Source: Alitta virens (taxonomy: Eukaryota > Annelida > Polychaeta > Phyllodocida > Nereididae). From it: a stretch of 64,000 nt of DNA. The stretch covers positions 62,473,829-62,537,828 of the forward strand of contig OW028573.1 in NCBI GenBank assembly GCA_932294295.1. Reading direction: 5' to 3'. A model generated the notes under the pieces. That model made no database searches. It was not told the origin of the DNA and saw nothing but the letters and a program-made list of their open reading frames with translations. Both the position numbers and the translations under genes were made by a program. Shown here piece after piece: positions 51,201 to 63,277 of this stretch (the first letter of the stretch is position 1; every line of letters begins with the position of its first letter).

Positions 51201-53935
51201 TTTAATGGAGTCTCCTAGAGAAATCTGGAGTTGGTTACGGTAAACAGGCAGTATCATCAATGGATCTGATTTAAACCGAAGGTTCTATGGTGCTTTCATC
51301 ACACATGACATTTGATAACCAATACAGCCGAGTTTCTATGCTTTTGTACAATTGTTGGTGCAGTGATTGATTAAGGCAAGAGTAAGCTACTTTAATAGTC
51401 CTGGATTCTAAATTATATCAGCCAAAGAGAAGGTACAGATGTTTTCTTGTTAGACTTAGGCCTTCAAATCAGTTTCAACCTGTATCCTTTTAGTCATCAT
51501 CCCAACTGAAGAAAATAAATTAATGATTCTAAGACATCAACTACGCCTGTTCATCCAATGATGCCTTCTCTTAATCATTGAATTGGATAAACAATTAATT
51601 TGTAAACTACACATTTTTTCATTACATTTTTCAAAATAAGTTGACAAAGATATTGCCAGGTGATCCAAATGAACCCAAAGGGTGTGTTAGGACCAATTTC
51701 AAAGTTAGTATGAAAGACCATAATGGCCAGTTGTTACGGTCGGTAAGAAATACCGACAATGACCATGGAGAATGTGCTCATAACTTAATGTCTAATGTGA
51801 TGGCCGAACAAACTAGCCTGTTTGTACCTGAATGACATTTGGTTTCACAACACCTGTGGCCAGATGGCCATTCCCAGAGAACTTTCACAATGAGGTTAAA
51901 ATCTGGTTTATTAGAAGATTGAAATGTTTGCCAGGAAGTTAAAAATGAGAGTAAATTTGTCTTTTCCTTTATTCTACGTGAATTTATGAAGTCTTGAAGA
52001 ATCAAGGCAATATTTGGAATGTATGAGAGCAAGGGTTGCAGTAAATTCCAGGTGAGTTTTAAAACATAGATGTCTATTGACTGATGGCTACCCCATGTAA
52101 CTCATTCATGATGGCAGAGGTACAGCTGTGTATTGATTGAGTTTCCTTTGATGCAATCATTAAGCACATCGTGCAGAAGGTGTCTATAATAATTATTAAT
52201 GATACATTGCAGCACCTACAATCCGCAGCATCTGATCAATGACTCTGATTGGCAGTGAAAGTAGGTCAATCACTGCCTCCGAAAATTTAACGCGGTGGTC
52301 AATCCTGATCTTCTAAAACACCATCTCTGATTTCATTGAGTAAGATGTTACATACTATTTCATACAATTCGTATGGACATAAATATGTATCTGCACTTTC
52401 AAATTGTTTGCCTCCTTTGTGTGATATAAAAATATATATGGAATTTTCAATAGTTTTTGGTTTTTCATCCAAAGACTGGAACAACTATATCTTTTTTCAG
52501 TGAAAATTAACTTAACATTCGCCATTTGTCATTGTTTCACCATGATGAGGAGAGGGAAGATTGCAAGGTTTGAAGTTGTTTATTTCTCATAAAAGTGGAA
52601 CAATAGGTCCATGAAAGGAATATTATCTTAACATGATAACCATGGATTCTGTCAAACCCTGAGGGCTTCCACTGAAATGAGGACTAAAATGAGTTCAGGC
52701 TTATCAGCTCTTGATATTACAACGTTTCCAAGACAACACTACTTTGATCTACGAATGTAGGAGGCTATTGAAACAACTAAATTATCTTTCAGAGAATTGC
52801 ATTTTAGCACAGACATATGAAGAGGCGCACCTGATTTCTATAGCTTCTACAGCACAATCTAAAAGTAAATCTTAGCTGCTGTAGAAATGCTTCTCGTTCC
52901 AAAATCTGCCGAATTTTGCTCTATTATTACACATTGTATGTGAGTAGTGTATACATTCACCATACTTCGAATCAGGTGTTATTCTGGCAACTAATATATC
53001 AGGGTCGTGAGTTCATTTCCTGAGCAGACCTTTTGTATTCATTATCTTAATCTCAGGTGGATGTTATCAAAATAATTCTCTTTTGGGCCTTTCTCTACAC
53101 TGATCGTGGCCTGGTACTCTATCTGTGGGGATATTTGTGTGAAATTCAAGCCATACTATGTCAATAACTATGTTTGACTGTCCATGCGGAATAAATGTCA
53201 GTGTTACTACTTCCTATATGAGATACTGGATTTCAGACACACTTTAAGAACACTAAGTGCAGCTGCAGGTTTATGACACTTGTGTTAGTCGCTGAACTGT
53301 TGTTTGCCTTTTACTTGAAAAATTCGAAATCCGAGTCACAACTATGAAAGTCCACCAGGATGCGCTTCTGTCATTGCTCTGACATGACTGACACCTTGTG
53401 GCATGCGTGGGAGCAGTTGCGGTTCGCTTTAAGTATAACGTCGAAGTTTCAGCCAACATATTTTGTTATTGTCAAATAAGAGGTCACATTTGATATATTT
53501 GTATCATCTTTGTAATCTTAATGCGCCAATATAATAAATTCTCAGTAGCTTTATGGGAATAGGAATGGTGTGTATGCAAGTATAGCGCATAGGCCTATTA
53601 TTTTGTTTCAATTGCTAAATATACCACATACAATTATATTGGCAAACGACATTCAACCCAATGTCATATCTCAAAGTTGACTTATGTTTATTTATGAATC
53701 ACAGATACATCATTACAAAAATGTAAAGTCTATTAAATTCATTGACACCTATCATTTTACTGCAAAAATACAGCCAATGTTCGCAATGTTAGCAATTTCA
53801 CGCAGTTTTGTGCTGTGTGAAAAGAAAGTAGCATTCTGGCCCCGATTCTGTACAAATCTTCCCCTTTCCCAATGTTTACAAACATTCTGAGCATTCAAAT
53901 TCGAGTTGCAGGTTTTCTGCTTTTTCAAGTAGCCT
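48255..53935. other. AT-rich gene-free DNA
   Basis: No supported exon. An A15 run lies at 49,108-49,122. A weak tRNA-B-box-like word (GGTCGTGAGTTCATTTCC) lies near 53,003 without a convincing A box. Frames of 60-85 codons (e.g. plus 50,213-50,467) have no domain. Confidence 0.45.
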
Positions 53936-53941
53936 TTTATT
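53936..53941 (-). promoter_or_regulatory. Candidate polyadenylation signal of the membrane-protein gene
   Basis: AATAAA on the minus strand, starting 47 bases past the TAG stop, with a TG-rich stretch about 60 bases further on. Another AATAAA lies near 53,687, so a longer 3' UTR is possible. Confidence 0.5.
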
Positions 53942-53987
53942 TGGTTCACATAAATTTGCAAGAGTTTTTTTTAACACAGTAACTAGT

Positions 53988-54447
53988 CTATCTCATGTCT
54001 AGACTGTGCAAAGACAAGTGACCTAGAGCATTATTGTTGTTGTGAAGCATTCTGTAACTTTGGAGAGGCCCATCGTCTGGTAACGTGGAGTACAACGAGA
54101 GGTCTGGATTAATATCATCGGGGTCAATGTCAAAATACTGGGGCCCGTCGACCTCCGGTCGTCTGCGGGCGAAAACAGGGCTTTCGTAAATATGTTCGAT
54201 AGGAATCATGCTGTCCTCGTGGCGGTAGAGTGGCGGTTCCGCGCCGGGTATCCAATTCTCTCGATATCGATAATCGTAAGCGTCTCCAGCGATGGTTGGC
54301 ACGTGGCTGTGAGAACGGTGCAGCGCCCCACTGTGGTCTAGTTCGGAACCATCGCTGCACTTGCTGTAGTAGATGTCTTTGCCAGCAGCCATGCTGTCTC
54401 GTGTCGCCCCCTGGTATCTTTGGGCAGCTGCTCGATTCATGCGGCGC
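53988..54447 (-). CDS. Last exon: cytoplasmic tail of sushi-domain membrane protein
   Basis: The exon follows an acceptor TGTATGTTGTAG and completes a split Arg codon (phase 2). It encodes 153 residues and a TAG stop. It begins with Arg-Arg-Arg-Met, the stop-transfer cluster after the membrane helix. The tail has eleven tyrosines. Y88-E-S-P (YxxP, a possible SH2/Crk-type site) and Y105-F-D-I, Y120-S-T-L and Y132-R-M-L (YxxPhi, possible AP-2 endocytic sorting signals) stand out. Acidic patches (DIDPDDINPD, residues 107-116) and a run of four Asn near the end are further marks. The reading frame stays open upstream into the intron, but the splice site and the fit with the transmembrane exon decide the border. 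I recognise no catalytic domain. A signalling or trafficking role is inferred from the motifs. Confidence 0.82.
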
Positions 54448-56375
54448 CTACAACATACAAAGAAGGTGAAGGCAAATTGAAAAACAGACACGCAAGCCTG
54501 TCGCCAGCTCGAATTTAGCATTTCATGGGACTCTAGTGAATTAAGATTGGTGCTGCCTCGGGCCATTTGCAACTTGGGACAGACAAAAAAAAAAGAGCAA
54601 AAACAGCAGTTTGAGAAGGAACTATTTTTGCACGCCATCTGCCAGCTTGTATATCACCATGGCAACCCAAACGTTCATATAGCTTCATTCGCTCGAGTGC
54701 TAATGCTGAGTACTACCTAAATAGTGTCTACTGTAATTGCTTGCTTTGGGACTTACAATCTGCTTCTATGGAGCTAGTTAATTGGCAGGTGTATTTCGAA
54801 GCATGCTTCCTCTTCTGTAATTATGAACAGCGTTTTTCCCAGATTAAAGTGGACTTATGCAATATTCGCCTTCACAACAACTCAGAACCTGTATTGGTAA
54901 TTGCCTTGGAATTACATTACACATGTTTTAGGTATGTAATGTTTGAAATGGCCATTTCGCGTGTTGTTCTTATTTTGCTTCTGTTGCTGCCCCCTGTTGT
55001 TTTATGTCAACCGCGTTCCTGGGTTCCTGACTGTTGCATGGTCGCCATACCATAGGATAGGGATATATCACAGAGCGTCCAAACCACCCAGGCCCACCCA
55101 GGCATTGGACTATTAAATCATTGATCAAAGGCACCTCAGCGGGGTGGTCATTGGGCCAGCTTATGAGTATGCAAACCTCGTGGTTGGGTCCCCATTCTTT
55201 AGCTTGATAAACACGACCAGACGGCCAGCCAACTGACTCACACTCTGGCCTCTTAGAGATCAGCTGTCAGCTCAGTGATTGAACACAATGGATGGCCCCA
55301 ATATGCAACACTGTGTGCTAGCCACCACTGATCTCCTAGATTTTCACCTTTGTCTGCTTGCTAAATCAGTGTGAAAGCAATTTGGTTCCAATAGAGTTAG
55401 AAATGAATCGTAAAAAGGACAATGTGTAGAGTTAGCAGCAAGGTATAGCGGACAGCATCAATAAGGCTGCGACAATGAGGCCGGCTGTAATTTATTGGAC
55501 AGCTGCACGCCAGGAGAGGGTCGACCTTTGTGCTGTATTGACAGTGGAATACGAAGTAGCCTCGTTACAGTTCTACTGGAATGTTGAAAGGAAAACTCCG
55601 CATCAGACTTCGTACTTCAGCAATATAGAACGCGCTACATGTAGCAGTGGCTTTAAATCACACCTTCACTGCACCAAAAGACTTGTAATTATTCCCAAGC
55701 CTCACACTCCCTATGCACTGTGCATACACCAGCCATACATTATAGAGGGGTTTCAGAAACGGGGGTGGCAGAGCCTTAGTTATCAGTACTGGGTCCCACA
55801 TTGCTGCGAATCTTTTAATGTAAATTTAGTGGGCATGGGTGCATCTTAGGCAAGCTCATGGATCGCCAAGCGCTGCTGCCTTCAGCAAACTCTCTCAATT
55901 GGAAAACTACGTGTATGTAGCTACTAATGAGAATGGTGGCTGCTAGCAAATGAGCTGTTTTTATTTCAGACATTCAAATATATTCCAAAAAGCCTAATTA
56001 AAAACCTGCAAGAAGAGTATAGCGCCAAAGTTTAAATAAGCTAGCTTTTCTTTTGTGTTGTGTTCTGCATCCAAAGGGATGGAGTCTTACGGCCATAAGC
56101 ATTTCATTAATGCCTTACACAACCGACAAGAAAGCCTATTCCCGCCTCATCAAGAACTTAATGGACTGGGTCCATAACAAAAACGGACGTTGCATGTCTA
56201 ATCCTGTTGATTGTAGTGGCTCATTGCGTGGACCCCGCCTTATTTACTCTCCAGAACTAATGGCAATATTAATCTAGTAATTTCCATACAAGAAGACACG
56301 CAGGTCTTTTTCCACTCATGTTTACAACATAGGACAACTGAGTGGCAGAGATGTTATTAAAAATGAAATAATTAC
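54448..56375 (-). other. Intron between transmembrane and tail exons
   Basis: 1,928 bases, donor AAG|GTAATT and acceptor GTTGTAG. No repeat, nested gene or extra exon recognised. The plus frames at 54,741-55,055 and 55,475-55,849 have no domain. Confidence 0.6.
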
Positions 56376-56457
56376 CTTCGTAAGTAAATGAGGCCCACAA
56401 ACAGAATGCCAATGCTTATGAGAAGAGCTATGCCGATGATGATGGTAATAGCATAAC
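56376..56457 (-). CDS. Transmembrane exon of sushi-domain membrane protein
   Basis: 82 bases, entering in phase 1 (split Gly) and leaving in phase 2 (split Arg). The acceptor is CTTTTTTCAG and the donor GAAG|GTAATT. The residues start GYAITIIIGIALLIS and continue with GILFVGLIYLR. That is about 24 uninterrupted hydrophobic residues followed by four Arg, which is a single transmembrane helix with a positive-inside stop-transfer signal. Hence the N-terminal side is extracellular. One exon for one helix is a common arrangement in type I receptors and adhesion proteins. The exon is too short to be recognised without its neighbours, but phases and splice sites agree on both sides. Confidence 0.85.
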
Positions 56458-58221
56458 CTGAAAAAAGGAAGCAAATTCCATTAAAAAAGTTATAATCAGA
56501 ACTTCGCTAACACATATATTAGGTAGACAACAGTAGACTAATGAAACTGTAAATGTGAAAGAGCGGAAGCTCCTCTTTTTCGCAATGGAATTAGTTTAGA
56601 ATTGTCTCTCATTTCATCTATAGCATCATTGCCAAGCTTTATTGTTGCAGCCCCGTGGCGAAGTTTTAATGATATTGTGAAAGCGAGTGGAAGAAGCCTG
56701 TTAGCATAATCAACAGACAGCGACAAGCCCCTGCTCCAGTCTTTTAGAAGGTTATGATATTGTGTAAAACGGGAAAACGCCATGAATGTTTGATTACACG
56801 TTGTTTGTTGGGTCTAGATGCCAGATGATAGGCATTCTGCAAGGAGTTATTGATTCCTAGATCAGGCACTTGGTCTCCTGACCTTGGGTGGCACCTCACG
56901 GTCAAAGTGGGAGGACCAATCCGGGCCTGAACTCATTGCTCTATATTCCCTGTGCCTTGTTTGCCAGTGTCATAAGGGACAAACAACTCTGACCTTTTTG
57001 CCTTTTCTGCATTGATTTATGAATACCAAAGTGCTGAATGGACACCTAGGACTGAACAGTTCTACTTGGGTCTCTGAAAACCAGACTGGCTGTTCTGTGA
57101 AGCCGTCCTGACCTCTACTGTTGGGAATTTGTCACTTGTAATTGAGCCGTCACTTCAGGGCCGCCCCGCCGCTTGTTTTACTATACATCTGGCAGCTCTA
57201 ATCGATAACCCGAGGGAGATTAGTCCGATTGATACTGACTTGATTGTCGCTTGTTAGATTACGCCCGTTGTTTTTAACTACTTCTTTGCTGATGTCAATT
57301 CTGGCAAATGTACTTTCTATATCCAGATCTCCCCACAAATAGATACCGAGCCTGCCAGTAGCAAAAATGGCATCCAGCTGGCAGTGGCAATTTCTATGCC
57401 AAATACGGACTTAACATGCATGGGAAAAAGCGGGCGCAGACATATGCCCCAGGCCCACTACTGCGCTTTCCAAAATCGACCAAAACACGACTCAGAGTTG
57501 AAATCTTTATTTATAATTCATGAAAAAGAGTGTGTGTCATTAATGCCTTAATCCGGTCGAAAAACCTACAATTTAAGGCATCCACATAAATAATGAGAAA
57601 TGTGACAGCTTATCAATGAGCTGGTCGGTGGCTGCCAGTAAAACACAGCCAACAGCCAAAACTGTGGGATCCTGGCTGTCACGATAAAATCCCCCCAAAA
57701 ATGGCAATTTAAGCGATAATAGGGGACTATAGTGGATATTATGGAGGCCTTGCATGCACATGTAAATGATCTGTAGCATAAATGATCACGAGGGTACGGT
57801 CATTTAGCTTCGGGACATAAACTGTTTTGAGCTACACAATGCGGAGTGTAGCAAATACAAATGGGCTGGGTGGCACTTGGTGCTCCTTCCTTCCTTTTTT
57901 GCACTTTTGATGGATGGCCTTTTAGAAGCATCAAGGACCAGCGATGTATGTCTGGCCACGGTCCCTCAAGAGCTAGAACTTGTTCATCGTTTCATGATCC
58001 ATCCATCATTATTCATGTGAGCGAACTGGGCGTTTACAGGCCATTGGTGCATGGGAAACCTGAGGACCTCCGATAAAGACCGCCCTTCCCCTGTATGGCC
58101 AGCCCTCGGCTATGCACCGACCACTTTAGACGTATTTTACGAGCCAGGGGGACAGTATGGGGTCACAGCTGACTGCCTCTAATCTCCAGAGATAATACAT
58201 AGATGGAAATGACAGACTTAC
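56458..58221 (-). other. Intron between juxtamembrane and transmembrane exons
   Basis: 1,764 bases, donor ATG|GTAAGTCTG and acceptor TTTTTTCAG. It contains homeodomain-type TAATC/GATTA words at 57,198-57,265, but no repeat or exon recognised. Confidence 0.6.
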
Positions 58222-58284
58222 CATTTGGAAGTGACGTCATGAAGCCTCTGATCATATCTTCTATCTTCTTAGTTCTGGGCTGGG
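58222..58284 (-). CDS. Juxtamembrane linker exon (21 residues)
   Basis: 63 bases, phase 1 on both sides, with acceptor TGGTCTTTCAG and a near-consensus donor ATG|GTAAGT. It encodes a split Ala, then QPRTKKIEDMIRGFMTSLPN and a split Gly. The stretch is hydrophilic without cysteines, which suits a stalk between the sushi-like domain and the membrane. Because it is a symmetric 1-1 exon of 21 codons, skipping it would keep the frame, so alternative splicing of the stalk is possible. No evidence in the sequence shows that it occurs. Confidence 0.72.
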
Positions 58285-59834
58285 CTGAAAGACCACAAGA
58301 GACTTTTATCAACAGACGCAAACCACAGGGGGACGGAACTTTAATACACTGCGGCTAAATACTGTCTGATACAGCTGACAGCCAAATCTAATAGCTTCAA
58401 ATAACCATGGCAATATCATACTAGCACTGAGTCATATATTGGATTGTGCTCTCAGCCATATTATTCTGACAAACAACGTTTTTGTTTGCAACAAAATGAC
58501 CACATTATCAGCAAACAAGATTCCACTGAGTGTATGAGTCTGGGCTTGAAGCTGGTTCCTCAGATCTGTGGCAGACAAATATGAATTGAAGTAGTCTACA
58601 TAATCCAATATTTATTGGATATTTTTCCAAATACATATCAACAAACCAAGCATATTGCTTGACTCATATCAGGCTTATCATCTCATCATTACGACTTCTG
58701 TCTGTGACAGTTGGATACATAGGCTGACTTAGCTTCAGACGGCAGTAGCAGCAGAGAGACTATACAATATAATATAATTCAATTTATTCCTGGCAGCAAA
58801 TATGTGGCTTTTGCACATCTGCATGCAATACCAGTCAGCTAAGGTTTGACAGCACTGTACAGCAACACTTTTTCTGTCGTACTTGATTGACCTCTTTTCT
58901 TGTGACGTGATGGATGGTTCTGATGTCACACTTCATCTCAATCCTCACTTTCTTGTGAGAAAAGAAAAAAGGGAAAGAAATTTGGCGGCAAAAGCCTATG
59001 TGTGACAGAGTGTCATTAAAGTCCAATAATGGCCAAGAGTTGGACACATATATCCTCGAACTTCACTTGCATCTTCTTAGTGGATGCCTTTATGTTCTGA
59101 TCAATGTGGTAGAGGGACGGATGCCCTCATCATCCTCCTTTGACTGCTTCTTGTGGGCGTCTCGTTTACATAGATCAGTCAAAGAAGGCTTTGAAAGTGA
59201 ATAAGATGCTCATTGTACATGTCTCTCTTCGTTATAAGATTCTTTGACAGATGACAGTTATCACGAATCAATCTTTGTGGTCTGGAACTCCAGCGATATA
59301 AAGTTTCAGCCAGACCAGTCGGAGCAGTCACAGCAGTAATCTGTCACAATCCTGTATAAAAATCTGCTTCATCAAAATAGCTCTACTCCATGTAAAGCTC
59401 TTTCACAAACTTTTCTTTCCTCTTTCATTTTTGACAATGCACTTTAAAACAGTGTTATTATTTTGTCATTAGCTCGGTCACAAAGACCAAGTAGGCCCTT
59501 TGTTGCAAAGTGGTAATTTGCTAAGCGTTTGAGTGGCTTTGGGTGCCACGGCTCATTTTGTCTGCTCAGGATGATCCGCTGTTGTTTCTGCAGCAAAAAA
59601 AAAGGGGACAGACGCTTTTTGGAAGGGTCCACAGAGTCAAGCACATTGATTTGTGGCAGCGGAGACTGGGAGAGTTTCATGAAACTTTCATTGTGTATCA
59701 TGCAGGGTGTCATTACAGCCCACATCGATGCTCAACACATCAGAATTGCAGAGCAGGAAGTGAGACACACAGCACCACGTGCGACCAATCAGATGCCACC
59801 GATTCAGTCACATGATTGGGAAGGCAGGGAGTAA

Positions 59835-59849
59835 CACTAGATGGCGCTG
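59835..59849 (+). promoter_or_regulatory. CTCF-like motif in intron
   Basis: CACTAGATGGCGCTG matches the CTCF core on the plus strand, opposite in orientation to the sites at 37.7 and 41.9 kb. It shares 13 consecutive bases (CTAGATGGCGCTG) with the 41.9 kb site. Confidence 0.45.
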
Positions 59850-62800
59850 GTGCATAAATGCTGTCTATTGGTGCTCTGTTCACATAGCATGTAGGTCAAG
59901 CGACACTGGGTTTCATGATGCACTCCTACATTTATATGCATGCCCCACCAGTGTAATGGCAGCAGTAGAAGTAATGTGATGGGTTTTTTGTGTGGAGAAC
60001 CGTCTATGTGAGTCTAACAGCCTATATCTTGCTGTAGAAGCAGTCTGTCGAAGCAGAACTTGCAACCACCCGTGAATGATTTCTTACATTGACAGGGAAG
60101 GCACCTTGACCTCCCTGATGCGGTGATAAACTCCCTACTATCGCCTGTCTCTCCCTTGGGTGACCAAGATGTTCGCCTCACTCCGAGCGAGGAATATTGA
60201 GTGTGACAAGCAAAGTCAGCTCATCATTATGAACCACCCTCTTTGCTTTAGGCATATGACTCATAATGTAACTTAAGCAATGCTTTCAATCAAACTCTTC
60301 TGGTTAGTCTGGTAGGCCGTGCCTCCTGGAAAATTAACCACGTTAACACAACTGAGCCAAAGCACTCGATCCACTGTGATGATTGTTGCATGATTACTCG
60401 CTGCAGCAGCTATGCTATGAGTGATGCAGGCTGTGAAATCATGCAGTATTTCACACGTTTCTGAAGTTATGAAGAAAGTTAGTCCAATAAGACAACAGCC
60501 ATAAAAGACAGGAGGCATTGTCTGGGTCATGCCGAGCGTGCATACTGGCAAAAGAACTGATTAAACATCAAGAGGATGGGATGAAACTTTAATGGCTTTC
60601 TTTCATGGCTCTCATGACTCGAGCCATTTAAGAATCGTATTTGGTTTGTGTTTGGGTGACCAGCTCTGGACGTCTCCATTACCTTTAATGAAGCAGAAAT
60701 AAGGCCATGGGTCATTAGGCATTCATAGCAGAAGATGGACTAGGCAGGGCTTTTAAGAAGACGTCAGCCCTTGGTGATTGATAATTGCTCTCTGTCCATG
60801 TACACAAGGCACAGCGCACAAGGCCCAAGACAAGCAACCCAAGACAAGCAAGCTGAGGAAAGGGGTAAAACAATGACAGGCGATGGACCCTATAGGTTTC
60901 CGCATTTCTGTCCCTAGACTAGCTAGCCCTGACGAATGAGTCCGTTATGGGGACACTAATGACAGTCGCCGATGGGTCTTGGGTCCTCTTGCTTTTAGTG
61001 GCAGAGGAAACGTTCCCATCAGAGAAAAGCTCAAGTATAAAGCGCCATTAGACTCTGACCCCTTCATCAATAACCTACTGGTGCAATTACAGCAACCACA
61101 TCCACTCTCGCCTTGTGTATTCTGGATGCACTCAACTGTGCCATGAAAAATTCATGCTTTGCCTCTACAAATAAACTTCAACTCTTCACTTGTCTTCTTG
61201 AGTTGCCACCAGGTCGTTGCGAATGGCTCAAACACAAAGCCAAGACAAGCTTAGGGGTGCCGTTGACGAATAACCCCTGGCGCTTCACCCAAATCACATT
61301 AAAATGTGAGTGGCCAGAGCAGTCAATATTCATGGCACAGAGGACAGCTCATTCATAGCAAGAGAAAGGAGTGGCTTCCCAAAAAGGATAGACATAAATC
61401 TCTGTCTCTCGTTACTCCCAAACCTTTTTATTTTGTCGCCCAGTGAGCATATCTGGGGCAGATAGCAGGTCAGGGGCTCATGGAGAAGTCAGAGAGTGAC
61501 ATTAATTTGGCAGCTGCGACGTCGTGTGGAGCACCCCCCGAAAAGACAACACAATGCTCTTCACCTCCTGAACAGCAGTTCATTCCTTGGCGTTGACATG
61601 CGCGTCCCACCGCTTAAGTGAAAAATGACATGTGTTTAGGCCTTACAAGAGCGCGACCCCTGACTAGACAGCGTCTAATCTAATTGGCTGCGCAAGTGGC
61701 TGCAGATTACGTGGTTCTGGGGGGTTCAGCTTAGCAGAATTACAGCACCGAACCAGTGGACGACTTGACCTGCCAATTTCAAGCCACACTGGGCAGGGGC
61801 CAGGCGAATAAAGAGCGTCCTGCACAGGGCCTTGGAGCACTCTCAATTCGATTAAAAGCTATGCCTTTAGCAATTGCTGTCGTTCGACCAGATCGAATTA
61901 AAATCAAGATATCCATACAAGAGACCACACGGCCGCCATTACTGAGACGTGACGCCTGGGCCCCCAGCAACGTCAGGCGGCAACGTCTTGTCAAAAGCCA
62001 TTACGTAACTAACGTAAACTGGGCTTGACACGTGGTATAAGTGCACTAAGCCAGGCCAGGGGAAGCTGGGGGGAAGCTGCCTAAGTTGCGCTTAGGTTAT
62101 CTCTTCCACTACGTCTCAACTAAATTAGATTTATCAAGCAATGGCGATAGTCATTTTATGGCATGTGTTTGCTTAGCTGATTTGTAGAGGTCAACCCAAT
62201 CTGAGGCACGAGACCCGGAGTGTAGCATATTAAATGACGTCATGTGGGGGATGTTAAGGGGGAGCAGGGGAGCAGGGCCCGTGTAGTTCCCCTCCAGGAC
62301 GCCAAACGTGTCTTGTAAGCTGATCACCTTACGGCTCATCAGGAGGAATGAATCCTGTTAAAGCTGGCAAGCTACAGCGCACCCTCGGAGACCTGGGGAA
62401 TCAACAACAAGACCCCATTGCCTCCAGATGCCTGCGGATGGCTTGGGGTGCCTTCGGGTCCTTCGTTAGGGCCAAAGCAAAGTGCGCCATTTATTCAAGC
62501 GGGGAGGGCATTCAATAGGCGGGCTCTTGGCGAAGAATCATAATTTAATCCCATGAACGTGGCGGGCTTGATGTGATAGGAGGACAAGTGGTGGGATGGG
62601 CTGGGGCCACTTGGCTCTACTGGACACTAAGCCATCTCTATGGCTCTCACTACTCCCATCAACTGATGGATAATTGATCTCAGGCCACAGCATTGACCTC
62701 CCAATAATAAAATTACTCCTTGAGCAGTCACGGTCCTCGGGAGGACAATTGTGTATTTGGTAGAAGAAGAATGGGATCATGAGAGAGGCTGCCTGGAGGG

Positions 62801-63021
62801 TGCTCCTGGTATCATCACCACTGAGAGATGCTCAGAATACGATAACAGCCTGGGTTATTATAAGTTATACGATTCTGTAACAGCAGTAGAGGGTGCCTGA
62901 GTAGCTGGCAGAGTAGCCGGGATGTTTTGTGAGCAAGCTGAAAGCCCTAGTGGTCTGCCCTAGAGTAGTTGGCTGCAGAAGAGCCCCAGTGCAACAGCAG
63001 CTGCAGAGTGTTATTCATTCA

Positions 63022-63064
63022 GGCAAGCTGACCAGGCTGAGCAGGCTGAGCAGGCTGAGCAGGC
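63022..63064. repeat. 9-bp tandem repeat (AGGCTGAGC)n
   Basis: About four units of AGGCTGAGC including one diverged first unit, 60 bases downstream of the sushi-like exon's donor site. Confidence 0.9.
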
Positions 63065-63124
63065 CATATGTATGTGATCGTTAGCAGCAGCAAAGCAACG
63101 GAGCATGGGAGAAGGGCCACCTAC

Positions 63125-63277
63125 CTATGGACGTGCAGTTTCCCAGGCGACCTTGCCATTTGCCTGAAGCACAGGTCAGTTTCCATTGGTCTGTGGATGT
63201 TGCACAGCCTACTGCAACCGTGTCCTCGCTCTCCTTCTTTATCCACATGTTATTCGGATGATCTGGCTCCGGACATC
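63125..63277 (-). CDS. Sushi/CCP-like extracellular domain exon
   Basis: 153 bases, phase 1 at both ends, as is usual for sushi-domain exons. The acceptor is TTCCAGCATTAG and the donor ATAG|GTAGGT. The 51 residues hold four cysteines at positions 2 (CPEPDHP), 25 (VAVGC), 36 (WKLTC) and 48 (GNC), with the typical C-xx-G-x-W-x-G ending (CASGKWQG). In CCP modules C1-C3 and C2-C4 pair. The module is short for the family (usually about 60 residues), mainly because the C2-C3 loop has only ten residues. NCT (47-49) is a possible N-glycosylation site, though its Cys middle residue may limit use. It is followed directly by the stalk and membrane exons. Further ectodomain exons must lie beyond base 64,000. 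Confidence 0.8.

Larger units (their letters stand above)
58285..63124 (-). other. Intron between sushi-like and juxtamembrane exons
   Basis: 4,840 bases with donor ATAG|GTAGGTGG and acceptor TCTTTCAG. It holds the CTCF-like motif at 59,835-59,849 and a 9-bp tandem repeat at 63,022-63,064. A short CAAGACAAGC duplication lies at about 60,826-60,850. No further sushi-like exon was recognised. Confidence 0.6.
53936..63277 (-). other. Gene locus: sushi-domain single-pass membrane protein, 3' part
   Basis: Four exons on the minus strand join in frame: 63,277-63,125, 58,284-58,222, 56,457-56,376 and 54,447 down to a stop at 53,988. Introns are 4,840, 1,764 and 1,928 bases, all GT-AG, with phases 1, 1 and 2. 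The acceptor at 63,278 expects an incoming phase-1 exon, so the gene begins outside the window. The product is a type I membrane protein: extracellular CCP-like domain next to the membrane, one transmembrane helix and a 153-residue tyrosine-rich tail. The ligand and name are unknown to me. A polyadenylation signal 47 bases past the stop gives a plausible short 3' UTR. Confidence 0.82.

Noticed and set aside
51738..51760. Hairpin GTCGGTA-AGAAA-TACCGAC
   Set aside because: Short stem without supporting context.
52960..53160. Possible SINE around GGTCGTGAGTTCATTTCC
   Set aside because: A B-box-like word is present, but no convincing A box at tRNA spacing was found.
54448..54638. Upstream extension of the tail frame, starting with its own ATG
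   Set aside because: A good acceptor at 54,448 and the matching phase of the transmembrane exon show that this part is intron.
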